The notes under the pieces were generated by a model, which made no database searches, had not been told where the DNA came from, and saw only the letters and a program-made list of their open reading frames with translations. Shown piece by piece: positions 10,141-19,805 of a stretch of 42,801 nt of DNA (positions are counted from its first letter, which is position 1; each line of letters opens with the position of its first letter). The position numbers were made by a program, and so were the translations under genes. Location of the stretch: positions 1 through 42,801 of the forward strand of contig JAUWLR010000007.1 in the NCBI GenBank assembly GCA_030613615.1. The letters are read 5' to 3'. The stretch comes from Candidatus Eiseniibacteriota bacterium. GTDB taxonomy: Bacteria > Joyebacterota > Joyebacteria > Joyebacterales > Joyebacteraceae.

Positions 10141-10557
10141 ATGAACGAGACAACCAACACGAACTACAATCGCTGGTGGGCCATGGCGCTTGTCGCCGCT
10201 CTGGTGACGCCGGTTTTCACGGTGCTCTGGCTCGGAGTGGCTCTCACGTCCACAAGCGAGAACCTGCCCACGGCAGTGGTCAAGATCGTCTTCACGATCA
10301 TCGCCGTCGGCACCGCCGCGCTCGGCGTCAAGTGGAGGACCGCCTCAGGCGTGGCGCTTCTCGTCGAGTTCGTGGTGGTCGTCGTGTGGATGCTACTCAA
10401 GGCCGAGGTCTACTCGCATGAGGGGCTTGTTCGGACGTCCCTCCTCCTCGCGGCTCCGCTCGCGGTCTCCGGTGTCCTCTACGTTCTGGCGGGAGGGATG
10501 GAGGCGGGAACGTGGCCTCCGACCCGGTTCCGCCGCGCCGCTCGGGGAGACCACTAG
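10141..10557 (+). CDS. small multi-pass membrane protein
   Basis: MNETTNTNYNRWWAMALVAALVTPVFTVLWLGVAL… with several hydrophobic helices. The upstream extension of the listed ORF is non-coding-like, so the start is placed at 10141. Confidence 0.7.
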   Translation: MNETTNTNYNRWWAMALVAALVTPVFTVLWLGVALTSTSENLPTAVVKIVFTIIAVGTAALGVKWRTASGVALLVEFVVVVVWMLLKAEVYSHEGLVRTSLLLAAPLAVSGVLYVLAGGMEAGTWPPTRFRRAARGDH

Positions 10558-11684
10558 ACCAGCTCGCTTCCCTCCCGGGCGTTGAGCCCGCTCCGCAGCA
10601 GATACTCAAGTTCCGAGGCCATCCTGTCCCGACCGAAACACTCGACCGCGCGTTGCCTGGCTGACGCCCCCAGCCGGGCGGAAAGCTCCCTGTCCCGGAG
10701 CAGCGTCAGGATTCCATCGGCCAGTGCCGACGGGTCCGACGGAGCGACCACGAGGCCATCAACGCCGTCGCGGACGGCCTCTCGGCTGCCGGACACGTCC
10801 GTCGCTACGATGGGCGCGCCGACGGACATGGCCTCGAGCAGCGTGTTGGCCATGCCCTCGTTCATCGAGGAGAGCGCGTAGACGTCGACCGCGGAGAGAA
10901 TCTCGCGCACATCCGTGCGGTACCCCGCGAAGACGACGGTGTCAGTCAGCCTTTCAGAACGTGCGAGTTCCTCGAGGCTCCGCCGCTGACCGCCCTCGCC
11001 GACCAGGACGAGCCGCGTGCCCGACATCTTCTCCCTCACGAGCGCCATGGCCCGAATGAGAACGTCGAACCCCTTCTGACTGGTGAGACGTCCCACTCCC
11101 GCGACGACCGGCGTGCCGCGCGCGATGCCCACGCTCTCGAGGAAGTCGAGACCCGCGCCGTCCGCTACCTTCGAGGTCTCGACGCCGTTCAGAAGCACGC
11201 GGACCTTCGACGGGTCCAGCCACTCGGCTCCAAGGAGCGTGTCGCGCACATCTCCTGAGTTCACAAGGATCAGATCCGCGAAGCGCCCGAACGCTGAGCG
11301 GCGCTTGAAGTCCTCCCGCAACGGACGCCTGAGGCCGTGGCGTAATACGACGAGCGGACGGCCGGCGACGCGCGACGCCAGCCCACCCATCCAGTACTCG
11401 CGCTGCTTGGTGAGGATCAGCACGTCTGGCCGGATTCCGCGGAGCAGTCGGACGAGCGCTGAGAACCCGAAGGGATTGACGTCCCCCCACAGCCTGACCC
11501 GACGCGCTGGAATCCCGCGCGACTCGAGCTCCGCGCGGATAGGGGCGTGGGTCCAGAACGCGACGACGCGGTGTCCCCGACACAGAAGCCCACGGGCGGC
11601 CTCCGTGGCCCATTTCTCATTGCCGCCCCAGCTTCGGGAGGTGATCCCGATCAGAACGGACAGCTTCCGGGACTCATCGCTCAT
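10554..11684 (-). CDS. glycosyltransferase family 4 (GT4)
   Basis: GGNEKWATEAARGLLCRGHRV; VAGVGRLTSQKGFDVLIRAMALV; E-x7-E region NEGMANTLLEAMSVGAPIVATDVSGSREAV. Start overlaps the upstream stop (ATGA 11681-11684). Confidence 0.93.
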   Translation of the reverse strand: MSDESRKLSVLIGITSRSWGGNEKWATEAARGLLCRGHRVVAFWTHAPIRAELESRGIPARRVRLWGDVNPFGFSALVRLLRGIRPDVLILTKQREYWMGGLASRVAGRPLVVLRHGLRRPLREDFKRRSAFGRFADLILVNSGDVRDTLLGAEWLDPSKVRVLLNGVETSKVADGAGLDFLESVGIARGTPVVAGVGRLTSQKGFDVLIRAMALVREKMSGTRLVLVGEGGQRRSLEELARSERLTDTVVFAGYRTDVREILSAVDVYALSSMNEGMANTLLEAMSVGAPIVATDVSGSREAVRDGVDGLVVAPSDPSALADGILTLLRDRELSARLGASARQRAVECFGRDRMASELEYLLRSGLNAREGSELV

Positions 11685-12217
11685 CTGCTCAGAAGCTCCA
11701 TGACTCTGTCCCTCAACACCGGCACCATGCACCCGCGGTTGGAGGCGGTGACACGCATAACCTCAACGTCGGCGCGACCGCGGATAGCGTTCAGGAAGTC
11801 GTTGTGCCGTTCCTGCAGTGTGCCAAGAACCGGCACGCGGGAATCAAGGGCACGCCGGACCGCATCCTGGAACGCCTCGGAGCAGAGCTCCATGCGCCCG
11901 ACCTCGTCCATTACGATGAGTCGCGAGCGCTCGATGGCCTCGTCGATCGCGCGCACTCCAACTCTCTCGAGATCCTCGCAGTTGACACCGTACTTCCCGA
12001 CGCGGAAGGAGCCTTCGTGGTCAACGTGGGCCAGCACGCCGCTGTCACCATGCAGCCCGACTATCGAAAAACCCACCCTGCGGCCGCCATCGAGCAACTC
12101 CCTTGTGTAGAAGCCGCCGGCGTCGATGTCCAGTGTATCGAGCACCCGCTCGATCAGCGTGGTCTTGCCAATGCCGGGTCGCCCCGTGACAAAGAGGTTT
12201 TTCCTGAGCGCCGTCAC
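11681..12217 (-). CDS. THEP1-type NTPase (nucleoside-triphosphatase, COG1618-like)
   Basis: Walker A VTGRPGIGKTTLIERV; Walker B-like RLIVMDEVGRMELCSEAFQDAV; GFYTRELLDGGRRVGFSIV. GTG start overlaps the upstream TGA (GTGA 12214-12217). Confidence 0.88.
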   Translation of the reverse strand: MTALRKNLFVTGRPGIGKTTLIERVLDTLDIDAGGFYTRELLDGGRRVGFSIVGLHGDSGVLAHVDHEGSFRVGKYGVNCEDLERVGVRAIDEAIERSRLIVMDEVGRMELCSEAFQDAVRRALDSRVPVLGTLQERHNDFLNAIRGRADVEVMRVTASNRGCMVPVLRDRVMELLSR

Positions 12218-12705
12218 CGCTCTCTCCCCTGCGTTCCGAGCACCCGCTCCAGCCATTCGCGCGCACGCTCGACGTGAGTCGCCGCCCAGTAGACTCGGCC
12301 GCACGATGGACACCGTGAGAAGCGCTCCTGCGTCTCGTACACGTAGTCCGGCACGCGCTCTCTCACCTCACACTTCTCCACGTCCTCGACCTCGACGTTG
12401 CAGATGAGGCACCGCGAGAAGAGCTTGCCACCGGGCGCGGTGCCGAAAACCCGCGCGATCTGCAGGAGCTGTTCCTCCACGTGGTCGCTCTCGACCAGAA
12501 GCACGGTGACAGGAAGGTTGGTGTCGGCCACCTCGTGGTCGCGCGTCAATATCACTCTGCCCTCGCGAAGGGCGGTCATCTTGAGCTCGTTGTCGTCGAT
12601 GTCGGGACGATAGAGCGTGTCGAGACCGAGCATACGGAGCGCCCGAGCCAAGCGCCCGAGCATGGCGTCCGCAATGAACTCAAGTCTGTCATCCGTGCCG
12701 GCCAT
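12214..12705 (-). CDS. Mut7-C family PIN-like RNase domain protein with zinc ribbon
   Basis: FIADAMLGRLARALRMLGLDTLY, GRVILTRDHEVA, and Cys motifs RCLICNVEVE…RCPSCGRVYW. RBS AGAGG before ATG at 12705. Confidence 0.9.
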   Translation of the reverse strand: MAGTDDRLEFIADAMLGRLARALRMLGLDTLYRPDIDDNELKMTALREGRVILTRDHEVADTNLPVTVLLVESDHVEEQLLQIARVFGTAPGGKLFSRCLICNVEVEDVEKCEVRERVPDYVYETQERFSRCPSCGRVYWAATHVERAREWLERVLGTQGRER

Positions 12706-12729
12706 GAGACCTCTTGCGAGTCCGCGCAC

Positions 12730-13842
12730 TCAGGACTCCGCGAGAATCCTGTGGTACAGGCGCTCGGTCTCCTCGACCATGCGCTCCACGGTCAGATTCT
12801 CCCGGACGAAACGCTCGCCTTCAGACGCCAGGCGACGAGCGAGTCCGCGATCATCGAGGAACCTCGCGAGCGCGGACGCGAGTGCAGTCGGGTCATCCGG
12901 CGGGACCAGGAGTCCGGTCTCACCGTCTCTGACAAGCTCCCGGTTGCCGCCGACGTCCGTCGCCACCACTGGCCTGCCGACCGCGAGCGATTCTCTGACG
13001 GCGCCCGAGAGCCCCTCTCCGGCCCTCGGCGCGTTGACCGAGATGTCGAGCGCCGATATGATCTCCGGAATGTCCGTGCGGTAGCCGGCCTGTACCACCT
13101 TGCCGGTCAGACCGAACCGCTCGACCATCGCGGTCATCTTGTCGCTGTCGGTTCTGTGGCCTGCCAGAAGGAAGCGAAGCGTCGGTCGTTCCTCGGCCAG
13201 GATCGCGGCCGCGGCCAGGAACGTGTCGTGCCCCTTCCACCCATGGTAGAAGTTCGCGACCTTCCCGATGAGCAGCGCATCAGAGGGGATCCCGAACTCT
13301 TCCCGAACTCGCCCCCCGTCAATCCCCGTCCGGTAGCGGAGCGGGTCGGAGCCGCTGTAGATAACCTCAACGCGGCTGGCATCGACCCCGTAGTCCACCA
13401 GGACATCCTTGACCGCTTGCGAGACCGCGATGATCCTCGTGACGAATCTGTTGCGGTACTTCAGCCTGCTACCGAGGTTGTCCTTCGGCCGGAACGACAC
13501 CCGCCTGGACACAACGAAGGGCCGGCCGGTGGCGAGCGCCGCAAGGAGCCCGAGCGAGTGCGCGTGCGCCCGGTGCGCGTGTATCACGTTCACCCGCCGC
13601 GACCACACGAGAAGCGACAACCTGGCTATCGCCGCGGGATTGAGCTCGGACCGCGTCTCGACAGCGACGACATCCACACCCGCCTCCGCGGCCCTCTCCC
13701 ACAGGATACTCCCCCGCGTCGTCGCCAGGGTGATGCGGTGGCCACGACGCCCCAGCCCGAGCACCAGCTCGAGCGTCTGCGCCATGGCGCCCGTCCACGA
13801 CGGTGATTCGATAACGTGCAGCACGCTCATCGTCCTGCTCAA
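12730..13842 (-). CDS. glycosyltransferase family 4 (GT4)
   Basis: VLHVIESPSWTGAMAQTLELVLGLGRRGH; APRAGEGLSGAVRESLAVGRPVVATDVGGNRELV. Confidence 0.93.
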   Translation of the reverse strand: MSRTMSVLHVIESPSWTGAMAQTLELVLGLGRRGHRITLATTRGSILWERAAEAGVDVVAVETRSELNPAAIARLSLLVWSRRVNVIHAHRAHAHSLGLLAALATGRPFVVSRRVSFRPKDNLGSRLKYRNRFVTRIIAVSQAVKDVLVDYGVDASRVEVIYSGSDPLRYRTGIDGGRVREEFGIPSDALLIGKVANFYHGWKGHDTFLAAAAILAEERPTLRFLLAGHRTDSDKMTAMVERFGLTGKVVQAGYRTDIPEIISALDISVNAPRAGEGLSGAVRESLAVGRPVVATDVGGNRELVRDGETGLLVPPDDPTALASALARFLDDRGLARRLASEGERFVRENLTVERMVEETERLYHRILAES

Positions 13843-15023
13843 GCGGGGGTGACCTCCTGTTCCTCGAGACTGGGATCGCGGCCCTCGCGGCGACCTCGCG
13901 TGCCGTCTCCGCGGGCGCCTCCAACGGTGCGTGCGCCCGCATCGAGCAGCTCACACACGGCCTCGAACACGCGATCGACCGTGACGTTCTCCATACACAG
14001 GAGCCGGTCCTGCGCGCACGTCGACGCGTCGCAGGGGCGACACGCAAGGCCGTCCGCGTAGACGGGGATGAAGCGCTCACCCGGAGGGTGCCACCTGGCG
14101 ACGGGTGTCGGACCGTGGATGAAGACGCCGGGTGCTCCAACCGCGGCCGCGATGTGCATGGGACCAGTGTTGTTGGTCACGACTGCGTCCATCAACTCGA
14201 AAGCGGCGGCAAGGATGCGGATGTTGCCGGGACCGTGCACGACCGGTGGCGCGGCCCCCTCCCACTCACGCAGCTCCGTGACGGCGTGTGCCAGGTCCTC
14301 TTCTCTTGGGCCGAAGAAAAAGACCGGCGTGACGCCCGCCTCCCGCTCCAGTCTGCCCGCGAGCTCGACAAACAGCCTGATGGGCCACCGCCTGATCTCG
14401 CGACTCGCGCCGGGGTGCAGTCCGACCAACCGCACGTGTTCCGGTGTGGCGCCGATGAGCTTCCGTGCGGAGCGGCGCTCCTCTTCGGTCAGGAAGAGCT
14501 CCAGCTCCCGCCCGTCGGCGGGTATGCGCAGAAGCCTCAGCACCGCGAGATGCTCATCGACCTCGTACGCGGTGCGGTCGCGCGGCCTCTTGTGCGTGAG
14601 AAGGAAGCCGCGGCCCTCACTGGAGAGCCCGGCCCGAACGGGGGCGGCGCCCATCAGCGCGATGAGCGCGCTCCGGAAGGATGTGTGCAGCACGAGCACC
14701 GCGTCGAAGTCCTGGGAGCGAACCCACGAGGCCAGCCGCATGACTCCGAGGAAACCCTTGCGCTCCTTGCCGACGAGCGGCAGGAGCTTTTTCACGTAGG
14801 GACTGCCGACCAGTACCGGCGCCGAACCGGGACGCACCATAACGGTCACGTCGGCCGAGGGAAAGGCCTTTCCGATGGCGCGAAGCACGGGCGTTATGAC
14901 CAGGAGCTCTCCGATGAGCCCGGTCTCCATCACAAGGAGCTTAGGTCTATCGGGCAGTTCGACCAGCTTTCGCTTCGTGAGCGCCACGGGAGCCACCTCC
15001 GTCCCAGCTTTGGAACCGAACAC
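13839..15023 (-). CDS. glycosyltransferase family 9 (heptosyltransferase-like)
   Basis: LLVMETGLIGELLVITPVLRAIGKAFPSADVTVMVRPGS; VGLHPGASREIRRWPIRLFVELAGRL; DAVVTNNTGPMHIAAAVGAPGVFIHGP; CRPCDASTCAQDRLLCMENVTVDRV. Confidence 0.92.
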   Translation of the reverse strand: MFGSKAGTEVAPVALTKRKLVELPDRPKLLVMETGLIGELLVITPVLRAIGKAFPSADVTVMVRPGSAPVLVGSPYVKKLLPLVGKERKGFLGVMRLASWVRSQDFDAVLVLHTSFRSALIALMGAAPVRAGLSSEGRGFLLTHKRPRDRTAYEVDEHLAVLRLLRIPADGRELELFLTEEERRSARKLIGATPEHVRLVGLHPGASREIRRWPIRLFVELAGRLEREAGVTPVFFFGPREEDLAHAVTELREWEGAAPPVVHGPGNIRILAAAFELMDAVVTNNTGPMHIAAAVGAPGVFIHGPTPVARWHPPGERFIPVYADGLACRPCDASTCAQDRLLCMENVTVDRVFEAVCELLDAGARTVGGARGDGTRGRREGRDPSLEEQEVTPA

Positions 15024-17506
15024 TACTCCTCGATAAGCTCTGCTGCAACCTGAAGGCCCGCGATGTCCGTATCGACGAAGCCTTCGCCCGCGACGTCGAC
15101 GTGCTTGACGCTCTGCGCTTTCGACACGTCACAGAGCTCCGTCGACAGCGGTTCGATCTTTCGCCACGTCTCAGCGTCGCAGGCCACGGCCAGCACGCCC
15201 ACCGGCGTCGCGACCGAGACCTTGTTCACAGACTTGATCTTCCGCATGCCCTCTATGACCGCGAGAGCGATACGCCCCGCCTCGAGCGCCTCGGGATCGT
15301 CCCACTCGTCCCGCGGCTTGGGCCAGGCGGACACGTGTATCGACTCGACGTCCTCGCGCTCAGCGAAGAAGAGCGAGTGAATCTCCTCGGTGATGTGCGG
15401 CATTATCGGCGCGAAGAGCTTGAGCGACGCGAGAAGCGCCTGGTAGAGCGCATACTGCGCGCCGCGCCGCCCGGCCTCATCGTAGCCCTCGTCTCCGTAG
15501 AGGCGCTTCTTGGCTATCTCGATGTAGTTATCACAGAGGTCGTGCCAGAAAAAGCGCTCGCCGGCCTCGAGCGCGCCGTGGTAGTCGCAGACGTCGAAGC
15601 TTCGCGTCGCTCTGGCCACCGCACGGCCGAGCTCTGCCAGGAGCCACCGGTCGATGGTCGAAAGCTCCCGCTCGGCGCCGCCGTCGTAATCCTCCAGCCG
15701 CATGATCGCGAACTTCGACGCGTTCCACAGCTTGACCACGAGCCTGTGCCCGGCATCGAGCGGTTCCTCGGCGAGAATGGTGTCGGTTCCCAGCCTGGTC
15801 GAGCTCGCCCAGTAGCGCACGACGTCGGCGGAACGCTCCGCGACGATGTCGCTGGGAGCGGCGCCCGTTGCGCCCTTGGATTTGCTTATCTTCGCACGAT
15901 CCGGATGCAGCGTGTGCCCGGAGATCATGGCCGTGCGCCAGGGGATCTTCCCCTCGTTCAGCATGCCCTTGACCACCGTGTAGAACGCCCACGTCCGGAT
16001 GATGTCGTGCGCCTGCGGGCGCAGGTCCATGAGGTACTCGGGGCCGCCGTCGACTCCTTCCTTCTTGAAGCGATCGACGCGTGAATCGTCCTCGCCCCAA
16101 CGCAGGTTGATGAAAGGCGTGCACGACGATGTCATCCACGTATCCATGACATCTCGCTCGGGAACGAGCTCAGCAGACCCGCACTTTGGGCACGCGTCGA
16201 CGGGCGGCCACGTCACCGTCGGATCGACCGGTAGCTGCGAGTCCTCCGCCAGAACAACCTCACCGCAACCTCCGCACACCCAGAGCGGGAACGGCACGCC
16301 GTAGTACCGCTGCCTGGAGATGCACCAGTCCCACGCGAGGTTCTCCACCCAGTTCTGGAAGCGGACTGCCATGAACTCGGGGCACCACTGGACCTTCGCT
16401 CCGGCGCCGAGGATCTCCTCTTTGATATCCAGCACCCGGACGAACCACTGCGCGGCGACCGAGAACTCGATGCCTGTGCCGCACCGCTCGTGGACGTTCA
16501 CGACGTGCGTGATGGGCCTCTGACCGCGCAGGAGGCCGGCAGCCTCGAGATCCGCGACGATCCTTTTCCTCGCGTCTCCGAGCGAGAGCCCCTCGTAGCC
16601 CGGTGCGAGTTCGTTCATGCGACCGCCCTCGTCGAAGACGATGCGCATGTCGAGCTTGTGCTTCTTCCACCAGTCGATGTCCGTGGTGTCCCCGAACGTG
16701 CAGCACATGACGAGGCCCGTGCCCTTCTCGGGGTCGGCCTTCTCGTCGGGCATGATTGGCACTTCGTGACCGAAGATGGGAACGGTCGCGCTCTTCCCGA
16801 TGATCGCGGAGTAACGCTCGTCGTCCGGGTGCGCGAACATGGCGACGCACGCGGGCAGAAGTTCCGGACGAGTGGTCGAGATGACGAGGTCCTCATCCCC
16901 CAGGCCGAATGCCACGTCGTAGAAGACGGAATCGTGCTCCGCGTCCTCGATCTCCGCCTGCGCGATGGCCGTGTGACACTCGGGGCACCACAGCGTGGGT
17001 GCTTCCTTCCGGTAGACACGGCCCTTCCTGTAAAGGTCCAGGAACGAGCGCTGCGAGATCCGCTGAGAGCGCGGGTCGATGGTCGAGTAGTCTTCCTCCC
17101 AGTCGACCGAGAGCCCCAGGCTCTTCCAGAACGCGATGAAGTCCACCTCGTACTGCTTCGTGAGCTCGAGGCACATCTCGACGAACTTCTCCCTGCCCAC
17201 CTCCGTCGCCTTGACGCCCTTCTCCTTCTCGACCAGCCGCTCACTCGGGAGTCCGTTGTCGTCAAACCCGAACGGGTAGTAGACGTTGTGCCCGCGCATC
17301 CGCCAGTAGCGCGCGACCACCTCGGCCTGCACGTAGCTGAAGACATGGCCAATGTGTATCTTCCCGGACACGGTGGGAGGCGGCGTGTCGATGCTGTAGA
17401 TGGGACGGTCGGGGAACTTGTCGAACTTGTAGATCCCCCGCTCCTCCCAGTGGCGCTGCCACTTCTGCTCCGCCTCAGCGGGCTTGTACTTCTTTGGAAG
17501 CTTCAT
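15023..17506 (-). CDS. valS: valyl-tRNA synthetase (short, archaeal-like form)
   Basis: KKYKPAEAEQKWQRHWEERGIYKFD; PPPTVSGKIHIGHVFSYVQAEVVARY (HIGH); FGFDDNGLPSERLVEKEKG; KISKSKGATGAAP (KMSKS-type). Confidence 0.95.
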   Translation of the reverse strand: MKLPKKYKPAEAEQKWQRHWEERGIYKFDKFPDRPIYSIDTPPPTVSGKIHIGHVFSYVQAEVVARYWRMRGHNVYYPFGFDDNGLPSERLVEKEKGVKATEVGREKFVEMCLELTKQYEVDFIAFWKSLGLSVDWEEDYSTIDPRSQRISQRSFLDLYRKGRVYRKEAPTLWCPECHTAIAQAEIEDAEHDSVFYDVAFGLGDEDLVISTTRPELLPACVAMFAHPDDERYSAIIGKSATVPIFGHEVPIMPDEKADPEKGTGLVMCCTFGDTTDIDWWKKHKLDMRIVFDEGGRMNELAPGYEGLSLGDARKRIVADLEAAGLLRGQRPITHVVNVHERCGTGIEFSVAAQWFVRVLDIKEEILGAGAKVQWCPEFMAVRFQNWVENLAWDWCISRQRYYGVPFPLWVCGGCGEVVLAEDSQLPVDPTVTWPPVDACPKCGSAELVPERDVMDTWMTSSCTPFINLRWGEDDSRVDRFKKEGVDGGPEYLMDLRPQAHDIIRTWAFYTVVKGMLNEGKIPWRTAMISGHTLHPDRAKISKSKGATGAAPSDIVAERSADVVRYWASSTRLGTDTILAEEPLDAGHRLVVKLWNASKFAIMRLEDYDGGAERELSTIDRWLLAELGRAVARATRSFDVCDYHGALEAGERFFWHDLCDNYIEIAKKRLYGDEGYDEAGRRGAQYALYQALLASLKLFAPIMPHITEEIHSLFFAEREDVESIHVSAWPKPRDEWDDPEALEAGRIALAVIEGMRKIKSVNKVSVATPVGVLAVACDAETWRKIEPLSTELCDVSKAQSVKHVDVAGEGFVDTDIAGLQVAAELIEE

Positions 17507-17547
17507 GTTCGTCCTCTCAGATTTGCGCGCTGTCGCTGGCGGACCCG

Positions 17548-17882
17548 CAAATGAAACGGGCCCTCTCATTCCACGATTGGGAACGAGAGGACCCGAATGC
17601 GTCCATCCCGCGGTACCATCCCGATTCCAGGGACCCGCGGCTGCACTGCTGCCACGCGGTTCCCCGGCACTCGATTGGGGCTATGACGGGCCCACCCGTC
17701 CGAGCCTACGCGGGACCGCACTCCTGGCTCTCGCCATATGGTCCGTTCAGCCCGGCAGCTCCGGAGCGACCTTCGACCGACGCCTGCCCGGGACTCTCTC
17801 AGCCAGGGAGTCCCTCTCTCTTAGGGCGCGTTCCGGCCTACTCCTCTCCATCGCAGCCTTTGACCGCTATTCGGATGTCTCA
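17548..17882 (-). promoter_or_regulatory. T-box riboswitch leader of valS operon, specifier GUC (Val)
   Basis: Minus-strand RNA has GAUGGAGAGGAGUAG (stem I 5' side), GAAG-GUC-GCUCCGGAGCUGCC (specifier GUC at 17768-17770), CGUAGGCUCGGACGGGUGGGCCCGUCAUAGCC (stem III region), GGGAUGGUACCGCGG (T-box, 17609-17622), then a terminator stem CGGGUCCUCUCGUUCC…GGAAUGAGAGGGCCCG followed by UUUCAUUU. Confidence 0.93.
17557..17595 (-). terminator. T-box-associated intrinsic terminator
   Basis: About 16-bp stem (with G-U pairs) and a 7-nt loop, followed on the minus strand by TTTCATTT. Confidence 0.85.
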
Positions 17883-17888
17883 CCTGCA

Positions 17889-17906
17889 GACGCGGGTCAC
17901 CGCGTC
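17889..17906 (-). terminator. small hairpin between groL and the T-box leader
   Basis: Perfect 7-bp stem GACGCGG/CCGCGTC with a 4-nt loop, just after the groL stop codon. No U-tract. Confidence 0.35.
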
Positions 17907-17919
17907 CGAAGTGATGATG

Positions 17920-19590
<1,671 letters not shown>

Positions 19591-19637
19591 TTAATAGGCA
19601 GAAAACCCACGTTTCGCGCTTCGAAGTACGAACGTAC

Positions 19638-19666
19638 ATCATACACGCGGCGCGTGGCTGCTGCAA
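19638..19666 (-). promoter_or_regulatory. sigma70-like promoter for groL
   Basis: Minus strand TTGCAG-N17-TATGAT, directly downstream of the preceding operon's terminator. Confidence 0.6.
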
Positions 19667-19673
19667 GCTGAAA

Positions 19674-19692
19674 CGGGCCTCTCAGAGGCCCG
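19674..19692 (-). terminator. hairpin terminator of the tamB/Omp85 operon
   Basis: CGGGCCTC-TGA-GAGGCCCG followed by TTTC on the minus strand. Confidence 0.6.
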
Positions 19693-19805
19693 GAGGTTGC
19701 AGATTCGGCGATGCTGAGCGCTCGCGCGGCGGGACCGGAGGGCATCCACTCGGGGGGCGTCAGAACGGCTGTCCGTCGGAGCGGGCGGACGTCGGAGCGA
19801 GGCCG

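Noticed and set aside
10554-15023. Complete LPS/O-antigen biosynthesis cluster
   Set aside because: Three glycosyltransferases but no sugar-nucleotide enzymes, flippase, ligase or polymerase; the evidence supports glycosyltransferases only.
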